Shown here one piece after another: positions 41,634 to 53,417 of a stretch of 64,000 nt of DNA. How positions within the stretch are numbered: position 1 is the stretch's first letter; each line of letters begins with the position of its first letter. The position numbers and the translations under genes are program-made. The notes under the pieces are model-generated. The model saw only the letters and a list, made by a program, of their open reading frames with translations. It did not search any database and was not told the origin of the DNA. Source of the stretch: Macrothele yani (taxonomy: Eukaryota > Arthropoda > Arachnida > Araneae > Macrothelidae); assembly GCA_039090855.1 (NCBI GenBank), contig CM077005.1, positions 77,434,607-77,498,606 of the forward strand. The letters run 5' to 3'.

Positions 41634-42005
41634 GATAACTAAATTAAAGTAAAGCAGATCATGCTTTGTTACATTAGGAGATTAGAACTTTTTTTAAAAA
41701 CACATAAGTTGGGAGCTTTCAACCTTCTCTTAGGTCTTCCTCATGCCAATGAAGGACTAAGATTATTTGAAAAAAATTGAAGGACTAAGATTGTTTAAAC
41801 AATCTTAGTCCTTCAATTTATTGTTTAAACAATAACACTAAGATTGTTTAAACAATCTTAGTGTTATTGTTTAAACAATCATAGTCCTCCACTGGCATGA
41901 TGAAGCTAAGAGAAGGTTGAAAGCTCCCAACTTATGAGTTTTATTTTTAAGTTCTGATCTCCTAATGTAACAAAGCGTGATCTTCTTTACCTTAATTTAG
42001 TTATC
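41634..42005. repeat. Long foldback palindrome, 372 bp
   Basis: The outer arms gataactaaattaaagtaaa (41634) and the complement of 41950-42005 (gataactaaattaaggtaaa) continue through tttgttacattaggagat and gttgggagctttcaaccttc. The centre holds nested perfect palindromes built on actaagattgtttaaacaat (41780-41875). No duplication seen and no coding content. Confidence 0.92.
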
Positions 42006-42009
42006 GCTT

Positions 42010-43800
42010 GTAACATGTTTTTGTTCATCATCATCAGGCCTATTGGATATTCTGAGTCCCCATAAACAGTTCTAGAACTGGAAGGGACAACTCCACTCTA
42101 ATTATTATTTTTTGCAAATCAAACTATTTCCTTGTTTCATGGAAAATGCAGGCTAGTATCGCGAAGAAGGGGAATAACAACTAAAGTGACTATAAGCCAA
42201 CTTTACTCTCTATGTGGAGTTGTAATCACATAATTGATCACCAGGACAGTAGCTACAATAAGAGCATAAATCATTTCATTCTGCAAACTGTGTAAAAAAA
42301 CTGGATGATTCTTTCACATACAACTCCAACAGAATGAGAGGTAGAGATATCAGTATAAAGATGCAGACATTTTCTTTCACCTTTCCACTTTTTCTTTAAA
42401 GATCATAAATACCATAAAAATTTTGAAACTTTTAATTAAAATTCAAACAAATGTGATTCACTTTGTTGTAGTCATATTCACAGTTTAATAATCCCAGCAA
42501 TCATCTGGCCAGCTATATAACAAGTCACTCTCTTTCTCTAATTCAAAATTTAAACCAAATAATAACAGCAACACTAATTTCCTACTGCTGTAGCCATCAT
42601 TTAGTAACAACAGTGAAGTTTTTAATTCAAACTCACATTTCATTGAGCTAATTGCTGATTGATCCATGCAGTATGCATACTGACAAATTTCACGGTTGAA
42701 CAGCAGCTTCTGGAAAACATTTTAAGACTGATTATTCATCTTTCACTTTTAAATTATGATTTTTCTAAAGACTGCAGTAATTTTATGATTAGCAGTGAAT
42801 TAGAGCACTATAAATATAATATTAAAAATTACAGCAGTTGTATGCAGTTAAACAAAAAATCTAGGCAGATCAGCATTTCATACATATTAGAGAATGAAGA
42901 GCACTCAAAACATTTATACAGGAAGTTTCAATATTTACTGATATCGCAGCCAAACTTAATCATTAAGGAACACCCTTGACTGGCACAATGGTCTTATCAC
43001 ACCTAAATGGCACATTAATGCTAATGACACTGCAAACAACATATGCAAACAAAGAGTGGTGAATTTTCTGGCTCACTCCTACTAAACCATAACTTGGTAC
43101 ACAGACTCCCCGGTTTACCATTTATTACACAAGCTGTAGTTAATTCTTATAGTTGGCATCATGAAACTGGTGTCACCACTTAAACAGCAAACTTGCCAAA
43201 CCCTCAGTCTACACGAACTTCTGGCACTCAAAATACAAAAAAAAAAAAAAAATGAGATTCATACTGCAACAGAAGTTTATCATTAACAAAAATTTCCTTT
43301 TTTTTTTTTTTGTTGCAACACAAATTGATGTTAACAAAAATTGTAAAACACTTCTATAGTAACACTGCATTCAAAAGCCATGACTAAGAATTGGCAGAGC
43401 CTATAAATAACATTGGTTCGTAATTCAAACTTGCCTCAAATGTGATAATTTCTACAAAACTATAGAAGATAAAGATTAAAAAAAACAAAAAAAAAACTTA
43501 TTTTTTGTTTACACAGCTAATAAAGCATTTTCAACAAGAAATTACAAATAAATTTTCATGATTAATTAATATTTTCACTGAATAAAAGGACAGAAAAATA
43601 TTTTAAAATGAACACATTACTATGTACATTCTGCCTAAATCAAACAGACTTCCGTGATTCTAAGAAAACTTCCACGCTTCTGAGTACAAAAAGTAAAAGA
43701 TGGATCTTTTTGCGAAAATGATGAATTTTCCAACAAAAACCCTGGTAACATGTGGTGTGTCTTTTAGTTAACAAAGGTACAGGAAATCTTTTACAATGTT
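42010..43800. other. AT-rich, no gene recognised
   Basis: Nothing supported beyond short A- and T-runs near 43238 and 43298. Frames at 42659-42979 and 42485-42667 show no family signal. Confidence 0.45.
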
Positions 43801-43806
43801 ATAAAC

Positions 43807-44330
43807 CAGTGGTTCTCAACTGGGAATACCTTGAAGAGTGTCAGAGGTAGTGTTGCATCCAAAATGGTTGATTTTACACACTCAGACATACAGAAAGCAG
43901 TAACTGGCCACCTCACATACATGTTAGTTTGATATGAAGAATATTTTCCTGTCAATGAAAATTCAAAATGGGCAGCTAACACTTTCTTGAAAAACCAAAT
44001 TCCTTTACCCTATCCACAAAAGAAAAAGAACTCATAGGCATCTGTTGCGACACATCACTTCCAGAAGTTTTTAGGGTCCCACTGTCTTAGTTGTGAGCTA
44101 GCTTGTTAAGATTTGTTTTCCAACTATAGCAGACATGGCAGTTCATAAATTTTTACCATTTGTGGCAATGTATTTATGTCAATGAGGATTTGCCAAATAT
44201 TGTGACACAAAATCAAAAGGAGATACAGACTCCATGTTTCAACAGACATTTGCTATCAGTTATCAGCTTTGATATCTAATTTCAGAAAAAATCACTGAAA
44301 ATCTGTTGCAGCATGTCACTCATTAGTTTC
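43807..44330 (+). pseudogene. hAT terminus and C-terminal transposase remnant
   Basis: cagtggttctcaactggg at 43807 matches the typical end of Charlie-like hATs. Downstream on the plus strand, KELIGICCDTSLPEVF (about 44023-44070) and, across a frame change, HKFLPFVAMYLCQ, a stop, GFAKYCDTKSKGDTDS (about 44140-44245) match the C-terminal dimerisation domain of SCAND3/ZBED5-type hAT proteins (family form LPF...YLCE.GFS). No right-hand end was found. Placing end and gene in one element is inference. Confidence 0.6.
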
Positions 44331-44339
44331 ACTGGATAA

Positions 44340-45205
44340 GTCTGTTTTTTTTTTTTTTTTGGAGTCTTCTTTTCAGTTTAAAATTTTAAGAGTAGCAATT
44401 ATTTTTTGGTACTAACAGAATACAGGACATACAAACATAGTGGGTGGCCAGTTACCATGCAGCTGGGAAGAGAAAGTTTAGCCTAGGTCTGATCTCAAGC
44501 CAAACACAGAGAATGGTCAGAACCCTGCACCTCAGATAACTTTAATACCAGGAGACATATAAAAGATACATACCGTAATAAAAATGGTCTGTTGCCCCTT
44601 AGCATTTAAATACTTTAATGCTACACGTAGATAATTTGAATTCGCAATACTTGCTTATAATTTGAAGGGTAAACCACAAGGTAAAGAAAAAAAAAAGCAC
44701 TGAACTATGTTTAAAATTTTTAGCACATGATTTCATGAAGTTAAAATCATAGTCATAATACATTTTTTCATTACTGGCAGTTGTCCAGAACATAACAGGT
44801 ATATATAATACCCAAAAGAAGGTCAGTTGTCAGGAGCACTTTCAACACAGCTGTGCTTCTTTACATTTTTACCACGCAGATCCCTCAAGTCATTTCACTA
44901 GGAAAGAGAAAAATATTTTCAGACATAATGCAACAAAACAAATTAGCTGAGCAACACAACTGGTTCATAAATACTATTTTAATTTATCTACAAAAAAACA
45001 CTCACATCTTGTTTCAACTGCAAGAATGGCAATTTACATTGAGTCAAAAACATAACTGCAAGAAAAAAAAATACTTAAAAAGAACAGAAAATTGTCTCGG
45101 TAATAAAGGATGACATGGCTATTTCTAGAAGATATTAATCTATAACTATTCAAATTAATGAGGGGTTTAAATAGAAAAATCAATCGTTTTTTTTCACTAC
45201 TCAAA
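44340..45205. other. AT-rich, no gene recognised
   Basis: No supported feature. The 86-codon frame at 44853-45113 lacks motifs. Confidence 0.45.
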
Positions 45206-45207
45206 CT

Positions 45208-45585
45208 TTTGGGGCAGTACCCTTACCCTTCTTCAGGACTCAGTATGTGTTGCTGACGAGACAAATTCCCACCTTTCAGATCATTCAATGTTGAACCTCT
45301 TCTCTCTATTTCCAGTTCTACTAATTTTCTTTTGAAAAAATGCTGTTGGTGTGTCAGTACTAGTACAGAATCTCAAATCACTTTATGTCCTGTATTTAAA
45401 GTGATTTGGAAATCGGAAGAAGTACTGATATACCAACAGCACTTTTTCAAGCGAAAATTAGCAGAAGCACTGAAAATAGAGAAAAAAACAGGTAAAACAT
45501 TGAATGCCCTGAAAGGTTGGAAATTGTGTCATGAGTGGCAACACCCACTGAGTCACGAAGAACGTTAGGGTGTTGCCCGAAAATC
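45208..45585. repeat. Long foldback palindrome, ~378 bp
   Basis: The left arm (ttttggggcagtaccctta, ttcaggactcagt, aacctcttctctctatttcc, tgctgttggtgtgtcagtac, tcaaatcacttta) is mirrored on the right (taaagtgatttgg, gtactgatataccaacagca, gaaaatagagaa, actgagtcacgaaga, ttagggtgttgcccgaaaa). Arms are about 170 bp at moderate identity, and the centre is near 45392. The 78-codon frame at 45332-45568 is merely one arm. Confidence 0.88.
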
Positions 45586-46014
45586 TGACCAGGGTGCAAA
45601 ATGATTTATTCCTAAGTAAACCCCATAATAGTTTGAAAGTTACAGAAAATTATGACAAAGACAGATTAAAAAAATCCCAAATTTCACTTTCCTTGAAAAT
45701 TTTCCAATTTTGTTTTTTCTGAATATTTCATTTTATTACTCCTTTCCTTTCCATCCATTCTTCACAAGAATCTAAATGCCACTAGGCTGATGTTTTCTAA
45801 AGGTTATATTATACAGTATTTATGTACAAATTGCTTTTACTCTTTTATTTCTGCTTGAGTATTACAATAAGAGGGAAACAAAAGAGGTGGGAAGATCTCT
45901 AGTGTAAGATGAGTTTTGAAGTCATAATTTCCATTAGCCAAACTTGTAAAAACATTAAAAATTGTATGCTCTATATCATCACTGAAGCACTGGTGTGGAT
46001 TACTCATACAGTGT

Positions 46015-46620
46015 TATGCTGAAAAAGAATGGAGCCCTTGATTCAACCTCTTTAGGGTGTGCATATAAGCCTCAGAGTTAAATTTTTACCATTGACCATG
46101 CACTCTACGTGAATGATGCCTCACTGGTCCCAGAAAACAGTAAGCATGCATTTTCCAGCAGAAAGTTGAATCTTGATTTTCTTTTTTCTTTCTGAGAGAA
46201 GTAGGGTGATGATATTCAAATGATCAGTTTTTCATTTCCAGATCACAGTAATACACCTAACTCTCATCACCTGTAACAATGATGTGCAAAAAATCATAAC
46301 CTTTGCTTTCATAGCAAGCAAGTATTGACATGCAAGCAAGTCTTGCTCCCTTCATTTCACATGTAAGATACTATAGTTCATGTTGAGCACACACTTTCTT
46401 ATAACCCAGATCTGCAGTAATCTCATTGACATTAGCTAAACCAATGTTTAACTTGTCCACTATTGCTCTTCGACTAATTCATCAATTTTCTTGAATAAAT
46501 TCATTGCCTTGTTCACATCCTAAATTGCAGTAACAAGCCTTCCAGACTGTAGCTGATTGTTCATGTCCCAAATTTTTGCCACTACCCGGTGATTTTCTCA
46601 CCCAGTGATGCACAGTACAG
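46015..46620 (-). pseudogene. mariner-like transposase remnant
   Basis: On the minus strand, pieces in shifting frames match the mariner/SETMAR type: the first-Asp block IVTGDES near 46268-46290, VYYCDLEMKN then SFEYHHPTSLRKKK, and KIQLSAGKCMLTVFWDQ then GIIHVECMVNGKNL near 46070-46170. The helix-turn-helix region is only faintly visible. The second and third Asp blocks are absent, so the C-terminal third is lost. No TIRs. It abuts the RTE fragment that begins at 46652. Confidence 0.8.
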
Positions 46621-46651
46621 TATTTTCACCATAAAAAGCCAACAATAGCCA

Positions 46652-47303
46652 ATGAATCTTGATGGAAGTTTTATTTTCATTAGTGGGGCAAATCTAGAAG
46701 TTACCAATGCCTACATTTACCTTGGGCAACAGATAACAAGTGAGCCCCACATTGAAGAAGAAATAAATGCATGTATAAACTTGACTGGAGAGCATATGGA
46801 AGAAACAGTGCAATTTTCAAGAGCAAATTGTCGTTATGTCTTAAAAGAAAGGTATTTAATCAGTGCAGACTTCCAGCTTTTACATATGGGTCAGAGACAT
46901 GGGCCTTAACTAAAAAAGGTATACAGAAGCTGCAAACAACTGAAAGAGGTATGAAGAGACACATGCTTTGTGTAATCAAGAAGTATAGGAAGAGGAACTC
47001 CTGGGCCAGAAAAATGATAAGAGTTGATGGCATCATGACCAAAGTAAGGACACTCCAGTGGAAATGGGCTGGACATATTGCAAGAGGAGCTAATCTCCAT
47101 TGGAAAACTAAAGCACTAGACTAAATACCAAACAGGAAAAATACCTAGAAGAAGACCATGTGAGAAATGTGTAGATGAAATTCCAAAGCATGCTGGATGC
47201 TGTAGTGACATGGAAGAGATTGACTAAAAACAGAAAGTTATGGGAAAAACTTGGAGAGACCTTCATCCAGCAGAGGGTTGATAATGCTTGTTGTTGGTTA
47301 TGA
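46652..47303 (+). pseudogene. RTE element fragment, 5'-truncated
   Basis: Same family as the 9.2-12.4 kb element, 3' part only. It reads LEVTNAYIYLGQQITSEPHI then EEEINA; after a frameshift WRAYGRNSAIFKSKLSLCLK, RKVFNQCRLPAFTYGSETWA, LTKKGIQKLQTTERGMKRHM and LQWKWAGHIARGANLHWKTK; then NRKLWEKLGETFIQQ and the (ga)tgatgatata-type tail. Residues align with positions 405-606 of the intact reverse transcriptase. The catalytic palm is missing. Confidence 0.92.
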
Positions 47304-47454
47304 TGATATAGTAATGAGTACCTTGAGCAGCAATATGTGCTTCTAGAGTATGAGGCATACCACCAAAGCAAGCATTTCCTAGAACAGCACTTCATGTACA
47401 TTCAGCTGGTCATGACTGCTTGATGTTGAAAGCAAGAGGCTACTTGGTAAGTTA

Positions 47455-47751
47455 ATTAACTATGAGGTCACCACCTTGGTGGCTGGCTGTTCACAGTCAC
47501 AGGTTTTTGGCTAAGGGTCTGACGACCAGCGTTCATGTCCTGAATGAAGCATGAGAGACTTGTTTGTCCTGTGGCACAGGTCTAACTCTTTCATGTAATC
47601 ATTGGCCCAGGTTCTAGAGAAGGGATATAGCACTAACATTTATCCCTTCCCCAAAACCAGCTGGGAAGGGATAGAGCCTAAGCATCCATAGATGCTTACA
47701 GGGGTTCTAAAACTCCAAAACAGAAAGTACAAAAAAAAAAAAAAAAAAAAC
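47455..47751 (+). mobile_element. Possible third SINE type, poly(A)-tailed
   Basis: A roughly 280-bp unit ends in a 20-A run (about 47732-47751). It contains tggctggctgttcacagtc near the start and agcgttcatgtcctgaatga about 60 bp later, loosely placed like tRNA A- and B-boxes. Only one copy is present in the window, so this is tentative. Confidence 0.4.
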
Positions 47752-48869
47752 ATGCGAGATCCCACCTGTGTTTATCTTAAACAGGACTTCAGAGTGCTAT
47801 GTATCTCCTGGCTTACTGTTCCAATTCAGTTTTTGAGAACCCACACACAGAGGATAAGATAGGAATGGCCATGTTCAAACACTGGATCAGAGAACAATCA
47901 AGAAGACAGCACTATGCAGGCATTTACTACACAGCATTAAATCTAAATAAGTGGACATTTTAATCACATAAACATAGCTTCAAAAGTAACAAACACAGAG
48001 TACTTTCAATAAACAAAAAGACTTAATGGAAGCATATGCAAAATGTGTTTATGTAGCCTGTTCGGAGATCTGAAAGGAAAAGCTTTTCTTCCGCTGCAAA
48101 TGTTTAACATCACTACAACAGGTTTTAAACCTGAATACACAGGAGCTGTTTCGCAATAAAACAACAGCTCACCATTTTAAACTTTAGGTTGTGTATCCTT
48201 TTGTTACCCTCATTATTTTTATGCTCTTGCAGTTTAATCCATACAATCCCATTGCATCTAAAACTCAGAACATGCTGATCTTCCTACATGTCACAAAACC
48301 ACTCTCATCAACAATATGCCTGTTTTTTTTTTTTCATTTTTTGGCTAGCAGTTGACCATGCGACGAGATTTGAGCTTCACGACTTCACATGTGCTAACGG
48401 ACTTTTACAAACAAATAGTGGAGAAAGCTTTCGATCTCACACTTGTTCGGTAGGACAGATGGCAACACAAAAGGGCTGTTAAAGTGCCACTCAGCAGCAA
48501 AGTTTGACTTCTAACAAATGTTGTTCACAGAAACATAAGCAAGCACTTAATTGACTTCTAAATAGACACTGTTTTCACACCAGGGGAAAAAAGAATTACA
48601 GTAAAAGTCCGATATTACGGCAATGGCTTATAGCAAGAATCCTGCAGTTGTGAGAAATTCAAATGCACCATAAATTTGTTATTGTTAAAGATGGGGAAGA
48701 TCATGTATTACGAGTTATAATACATGAAGATCTGGATCTAAGGGGCCCCCACTGTAATAAGAGGCTTTCATGACCAATCTTTCTTTCAAAGATTTCCAAC
48801 AAATTCTTTCCCTGAAATTCCAGGAAGTGTTGAGGAGATAAATGCATACAGCTGCACACAGAAATGAGC

Positions 48870-49065
48870 CACCACTGGTTAATCTGTTTAGCTCTTTGGA
48901 TGCCGTCCCTTCACTTTCTTCCACCCCTCTGCGCAACGGTGGGAGGTTGGAACATTTTGATGAGATAAGTCACCAGTGGTTAGTCTGCTTGGCTGTTTGG
49001 ATGCTGTCTCCCCACTTTCTTCCACTTGTCCCCACAATAGTGGGAAGCCAAAACATTTTTTACAT
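48870..49065. repeat. 101-bp tandem duplication in Tigger leader
   Basis: caccactggttaatctgttt (48870) and caccagtggttagtctgctt (48971) begin two diverged copies, both containing ggatgc(c/t)gtc and cactttcttccac. Confidence 0.85.
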
Positions 49066-49090
49066 GTGTATGTTGTGTTTTCTTTCTCTA

Positions 49091-50506
49091 AATGGAGAAT
49101 AAAAGAAAAGCTTTGACTTTGGAAACAAAGTTAAAAGTTTTGTATGAATGTAAGAAAAGTTTGAAGTCAAAAAGAGAGATTGCAAGAAAATTTGGTCTTG
49201 CATCATCAACACTGTTTACAATTTTAAAGAACAAAGTGAAGATGAAAGAGGTGGCTTTATAGAATAATGCACCGGTGAAATCCATGAAGTACGAAATGGT
49301 GAACATAAGGAATTGGAGGAAGCATTGTTTATGTGGTTTTGCCATAACTGATTCTTGTTAGTGGACCAATGATAAAAGCTGAAGCTAATGAATTAAGCGT
49401 TGAAATGAAGTTTGAGAATTTTAGATGTGTGTATGTTTGGCTAAACCAATTTAAAAGTCGAAAAGTGATTTCTAAGCAAAATATATTTGGAGAATCAGCT
49501 TCTGTTAGAACACAAATGATTCAGGGCTGGTTGCCTGTCTTTTCAGAAAGTCTACCTCAGTAAAACGCAAAAGACATTTACACATGACACTACGTTGTTT
49601 TATAACTTGTTGCCTGACAGGACTTTAGTGGTAAAAGGCAATTCATGTAAAGGAGGGAAATGCAACAAAGAATGTTTAACTTTTCTATGTTGTGCCAATA
49701 TGAACAGTGGTCACAGTTAAAGCTATTAGTGATTGGAAAATCACAAAGACTGTGTTGCTTTTGTGGTGCTTTGTTACAGTGCACATATGAAGCTAATAAG
49801 AAGGTGTGGATCACAATGCCGTTATTTATCAAGTGGGTGAAAGCTTTTGACATTCAAGTAGGATTTGAGAACAGTAGTCGGATTTGTACTGCTATTCATC
49901 GATAATCGTCCTGCACACCCAAGTCACAAGGATGTTCAATTGGATAACATTGAACTGATATTATTCCACCTAACTGAACTAGTGTACTTTAGCCTCTAGT
50001 AATGAAACTGATAAAGCTAATAAGGAGTAATGAAACTGATAAAGCTAATAAGGAGTAATGAAACTGATAAAGCAAAAATATTAAACCATTCTGGTAAATG
50101 ATGCGATCAGGTAGATGTCATCAGGTGATAAACCAGTGAAATGGAAAATCCTTGAGGCCATTGAAGCTTTTGCCGTGGCATGGAATGAACTGCCAGGAAA
50201 GCACATGCTGGCTTAATTACCAAAGATGATTTTTATAAGAATATCGCTGCAGACAAACCTGCAGAACAGGAAGCAGATGGATGGAGCATCATTGCCAAAA
50301 AGATAGGATTAACATTTTGCTTTTACGACTATGTCAATGCTGACACAGATGTAGTACCTTGGAATGACATGGCTGATACCAAAATTATAAAATCAGAAAA
50401 AGAAAGCTCAGAAGAAGAAGATCAGAATGATGAAGAGGATAGAAATGGAAGCATACCATATCAATCAGAACTCATGCAAGCTTTAAACACAACTGACAAT
50501 TTATAG
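49091..50506 (+). pseudogene. Tigger-like (CENP-B/DDE_1) transposase, degraded
   Basis: Start MENKRKALTLETKLKVLYEC then KKSLKSKREIARKFGLASST and LFTILKNKVKMKE (49091-49258) is the CENP-B/pogo-type helix-turn-helix. Next GPMIKAEANEL near 49363 and NFRCVYVWLNQFKSRKV near 49415 fit the second DNA-binding half. The DDE_1 core follows in shifting frames: FYNLLPDRTLVVKGNSCKGG near 49600-49660, ECLTFLLCANMNSGH, then the second Asp in VGFVLLFIDNRPAHPSHKD near 49875-49930, LDNIELIFFHLTELVY, and the acidic tail SEKESSEEEDQNDEED ending at a stop near 50504. Multiple stops and shifts. The first-Asp segment (family ADETGL) is eroded before FYNLLP. Confidence 0.92.
49999..50072. repeat. 28-bp tandem repeat inside Tigger element
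   Basis: About 2.6 near-identical copies of taatgaaactgataaagc followed by taataaggag, lying after the IDNRPAHP catalytic block. The copies are almost perfect, so the expansion is recent compared with the host element. Confidence 0.9.
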
Positions 50507-50859
50507 TGCATCAAATGCACCTATTGAAGAAATGGTGATTTTCAATTTCTTCGATAGGTTGAGAGTTTCATAAGTTGAGAGTTACGTGTTACAATCAGCA
50601 ATGTCAAAGAGGAAACAAAGGACTCTGGATTCTTATTTTCTGTGAAAATCTTAATCTGAATTAAAAAAAAACAACATCAGGTATGTAATATGCATTTTTG
50701 ATCACTTTTCTTTATGTAGTACTGTTGTTTTTATGTGTTATGTAGTAAATACATGTACATAGTATTTGTGTGATCCGGCTATAACAAGAAGTCCGTTACA
50801 GTGACAATTTTTCCGATTTTTGTCAGCTCTCATAATATCGGACTTTTACAGTATTACAT

Positions 50860-51145
50860 TTTTAATAATAACATATAGACCATGGGTGAATGTTGAGACA
50901 ACACAAAATGCCCAGTGTTGGGACTTGCATGTAAACAGGAAATATCTTGTGGTAATACTGTGCTAGAGGTGTGCTTAGGGCATCATGATGAGTGAAAAAC
51001 TGTATGGAGGCATTCTAACCAGCAACATGCAGAAGCATTCATCGGCATATGCTGAAATGTGCCAGAACCTCACATACAGTAGCATAACATTTGGGTGGCA
51101 AACAACTGTGCTCGCTTTTTTCGTTTCAGGCACTCTTTCTCATTG
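50860..51145. other. Spacer
   Basis: No feature recognised between the Tigger element and the Tc1 fragment. Confidence 0.45.
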
Positions 51146-51149
51146 TTCA

Positions 51150-51500
51150 ACCTATCAAGCCATACTTCATTGTTCAACCGATCATCAGACCATTCATCCA
51201 AACTGTGTCCAAAACTGACGACAATCCTTATCTACATAACACTTTCATAATTGTGGATAATCTTAGTGGCTCAACATTCACTCATGACAAGCACTTTCTC
51301 CCATATTTGTCTCCCAGGGTGCAAATGCAAGACCTCATGGGTGATCAATTTAGGTATAACTTTTCAGCATATGTTCTGCAGCAATTATGTGTCCAGCTGA
51401 ATATCATATGGAGTGCCATGCCACGAGAAATGACTGACCACTTTATCAATGGTATATTTTACCATCTGAAGATGCATCACTGTATAAGGTTCACATACTC
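51150..51500 (+). pseudogene. Tc1-like C-terminal remnant
   Basis: Within a 154-codon plus frame, PYLSPRVQMQDLMGDQFRYN then FSAYVLQQLCVQLNIIWSAM and PREMTDHFINGIFYHLKMHH follow the pattern of Tc1 C-termini after the third Asp (family form SPIEHVWDLMGR ... LQQLR ... AMPQ). The Asp itself (SPDxSPIE) is not preserved. Earlier residues do not align. No TIRs. Confidence 0.55.
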
Positions 51501-51924
51501 GTCACTAATGGACAAAAAAATCAGTATTTTGAGTATCTGTCTGAAACTTAGTTAACTAAGACAATTCAATACTAGTAAGTGTTATGATTTGCATATTTTA
51601 CATTTACCCACAAGTAGTGTCGCAATGTCAATTTTAATGGTGTACTTTATGTCACAGAAAATACATCGCATTGCTTGCTTCCATTAATGCTGGAACACCT
51701 TTTGGTCTCTGTAAACTACCAAAAGGTGAACTCTGGAAGAGTATTTTCATGCTAATTTCTGTCGTAGTGTCATAATTTACCCACCAATGTCTCATGTTGC
51801 CCTATTTTTACATTGGCATCACCATATTTATAAGATGGATATTAAAGAAAATAAACTTGAGAGAGAGTCTCATGCACAATGGTGAAATATAATTTTGGAA
51901 AGATTGATTTTAATTTTCTTCAAT

Positions 51925-51992
51925 ATTCATCTTCTAAATAACAAAGATAGACAGCCTTTGAAGATCATTATAGGTGATTTCAATTTGAAAAT
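51925..51992 (+). pseudogene. Tiny RTE endonuclease fragment
   Basis: HLLNNKDRQPLKIIIGDFNL then KI matches CHLNNKGKQHLKIIMGDFNA in the intact RTE endonuclease (residues 171-190). Only about 70 bp is recognisable. Confidence 0.6.
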
Positions 51993-51999
51993 AACTTTC

Positions 52000-52236
52000 A
52001 ATTCCAGTGTCTCAGCTATTAGTATTGTTTATCATCTGGATTAAATAAACTATCATCAAACATAGTATCCACCTTAAAATGAATGCTGTAAAGTTATAAA
52101 TGATTCCTGGTAATCCTTCAAACAATATGAAAAAGTCCAGAAAGACTTTCAGAAGAATGCTAAATTATTATGTTTATAACTTGTTTCTGAAAAGCCAATA
52201 CTGATAATCTTTGGTGCTAAATAAAATACATTTGTA
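52000..52236. other. Spacer
   Basis: AT-rich with no feature recognised. Confidence 0.4.
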
Positions 52237-53408
52237 CAATAATATCAAAAGTATTCAGACACCACAAAGTTTTGGGATAAATGGCTTTATTGTCGCAATT
52301 AACAGTTACTCAGCCCACCTTTTGCTTGTACGACAGCAGCACCACATTGACGCATACAATCAACCAATTTCAGGAAGGTTTCAACAGGAGTGGCTTGCCA
52401 TTTGTCCTGCAAAGCAGCTGACAGCAAAGACAGTTGTTGTGTTTGATTTCTTATGAGTCGCTCCATTTCTTTGCAGAGGTGTTCTATGGGATTAAAATCA
52501 GGATTCTGAGCAGGCCAGTCTAACAATTCCACCTCATTTTCAAGAAACCAGTCCTGCGCACAAGCTCAATCGTGTTGGAAGAGACAAAGGTCATTTCTAT
52601 AATACTGCCACATTGCTGGTAGGACAAAATTGTCCAGAACATCATTACACTTCAGAGTTCATGGTCTGTGGTACAGTAAACAATGAAATGAGTCCCATCT
52701 ACAAAAAACAACTCCATACCATGATGAAGCCTCCGCCGAACTTAACAATTGGAAGAACAAAAATAGTTCACTGGTCTGTTGCGAAATCCAAACATGCCCG
52801 TCAGATTGGAAGAGTGAAAAGCATGGCTCATCACTCCAAAGAACAGTTTTTTGGTCGTCCACAGTCCAGGAAAGATGGGAGACACACCACTCCAAACAGT
52901 GCTTTGCATTCATGTGATGTGTGGCTTGTGTGCCTCTGCTCTACCATAATAACCAACACTGTGCAACTCTCTGCAGATAGTTATGGTACTAACTGAGCCA
53001 TTACAAGCATTTTCTACTTCAGCAGTAATGGAAACGGCAGAAAAAGAATGGGATTTCTTAGTATTTCTTACCATGGCTCTTCTGTCATATCAGTTACGTA
53101 TTTTTGTTATAGTTGCAATGCCCTGTCTCCATCTCTTCACATCACTTACAGTCGATTTTGGTATGCTTAGTTTAGGTGCAAGGCTCCACATGGAAATGTT
53201 ACTCAAATCATATCCTATGACCAGCCCACACTGGAACTTGGAAAGCTCATGTTGAAGTGGCATATTTGCTTCAAAGTTACTGATAGCACAACAGAGCATC
53301 TCAGCTTTGTATATCTACCTCCCTGCTCACAGCATACCTTCCTATGCAACTATTCTTTGTGCTTATGCAAATATTTGGTAGCATCCAAATACTTTTGATA
53401 ATATAGTG
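52237..53408 (-). mobile_element. Tc1-like element with TIRs (third family)
   Basis: The left end caataatatcaaaagtattc (52237) and the complement of the right end (cactatattatcaaaagtat, from 53408) match after a small gap and continue toward (g/c)agac or ggatg. TA lies outside both ends. Length 1172 bp. The neighbouring Tc1 begins about 10 bp to the right. Confidence 0.88.
52299..53299 (-). pseudogene. Tc1-like transposase, degraded
   Basis: Minus strand. DNA-binding region: ELSKFQCGLVIGYDLSNISM then WSLAPKLSIPKSTVSDVKRW near 53130-53270. The second helix-turn-helix is eroded. First catalytic block: TVLWSDEPCFSLFQSDGHVW near 52790-52850. After a broken middle, where the QDN block is not recognisable, the third block reads LLDWPAQNPDFNPIEHLCKE then MERLIRNQ near 52440-52530, with Cys for the usual Trp, and the tail SAALQDKWQATPVETFLKLV near 52350-52410. 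Frameshifted in at least two places. Confidence 0.88.
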
Positions 53409-53417
53409 TACATAACA

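Larger units (their letters stand above)
48599..50851 (+). mobile_element. pogo/Tigger-like DNA transposon
   Basis: The TIR cagtaaaagtccgatattac at 48599 matches the complement of the right end (ctgtaaaagtccgatattat), ending at 50851. TA lies on both sides (48597-48598 and 50852-50853). Length 2253 bp. The 5' leader holds a 101-bp tandem duplication (48870 and 48971). Confidence 0.95.

Noticed and set aside
45332..45568. 78-codon frame as a gene
   Set aside because: Lies wholly inside one arm of the foldback at 45208-45585.
50985..51218. 77-codon frame as a secreted or membrane protein
   Set aside because: Overlaps the Tc1-like C-terminal remnant in another frame and has no signal peptide pattern.
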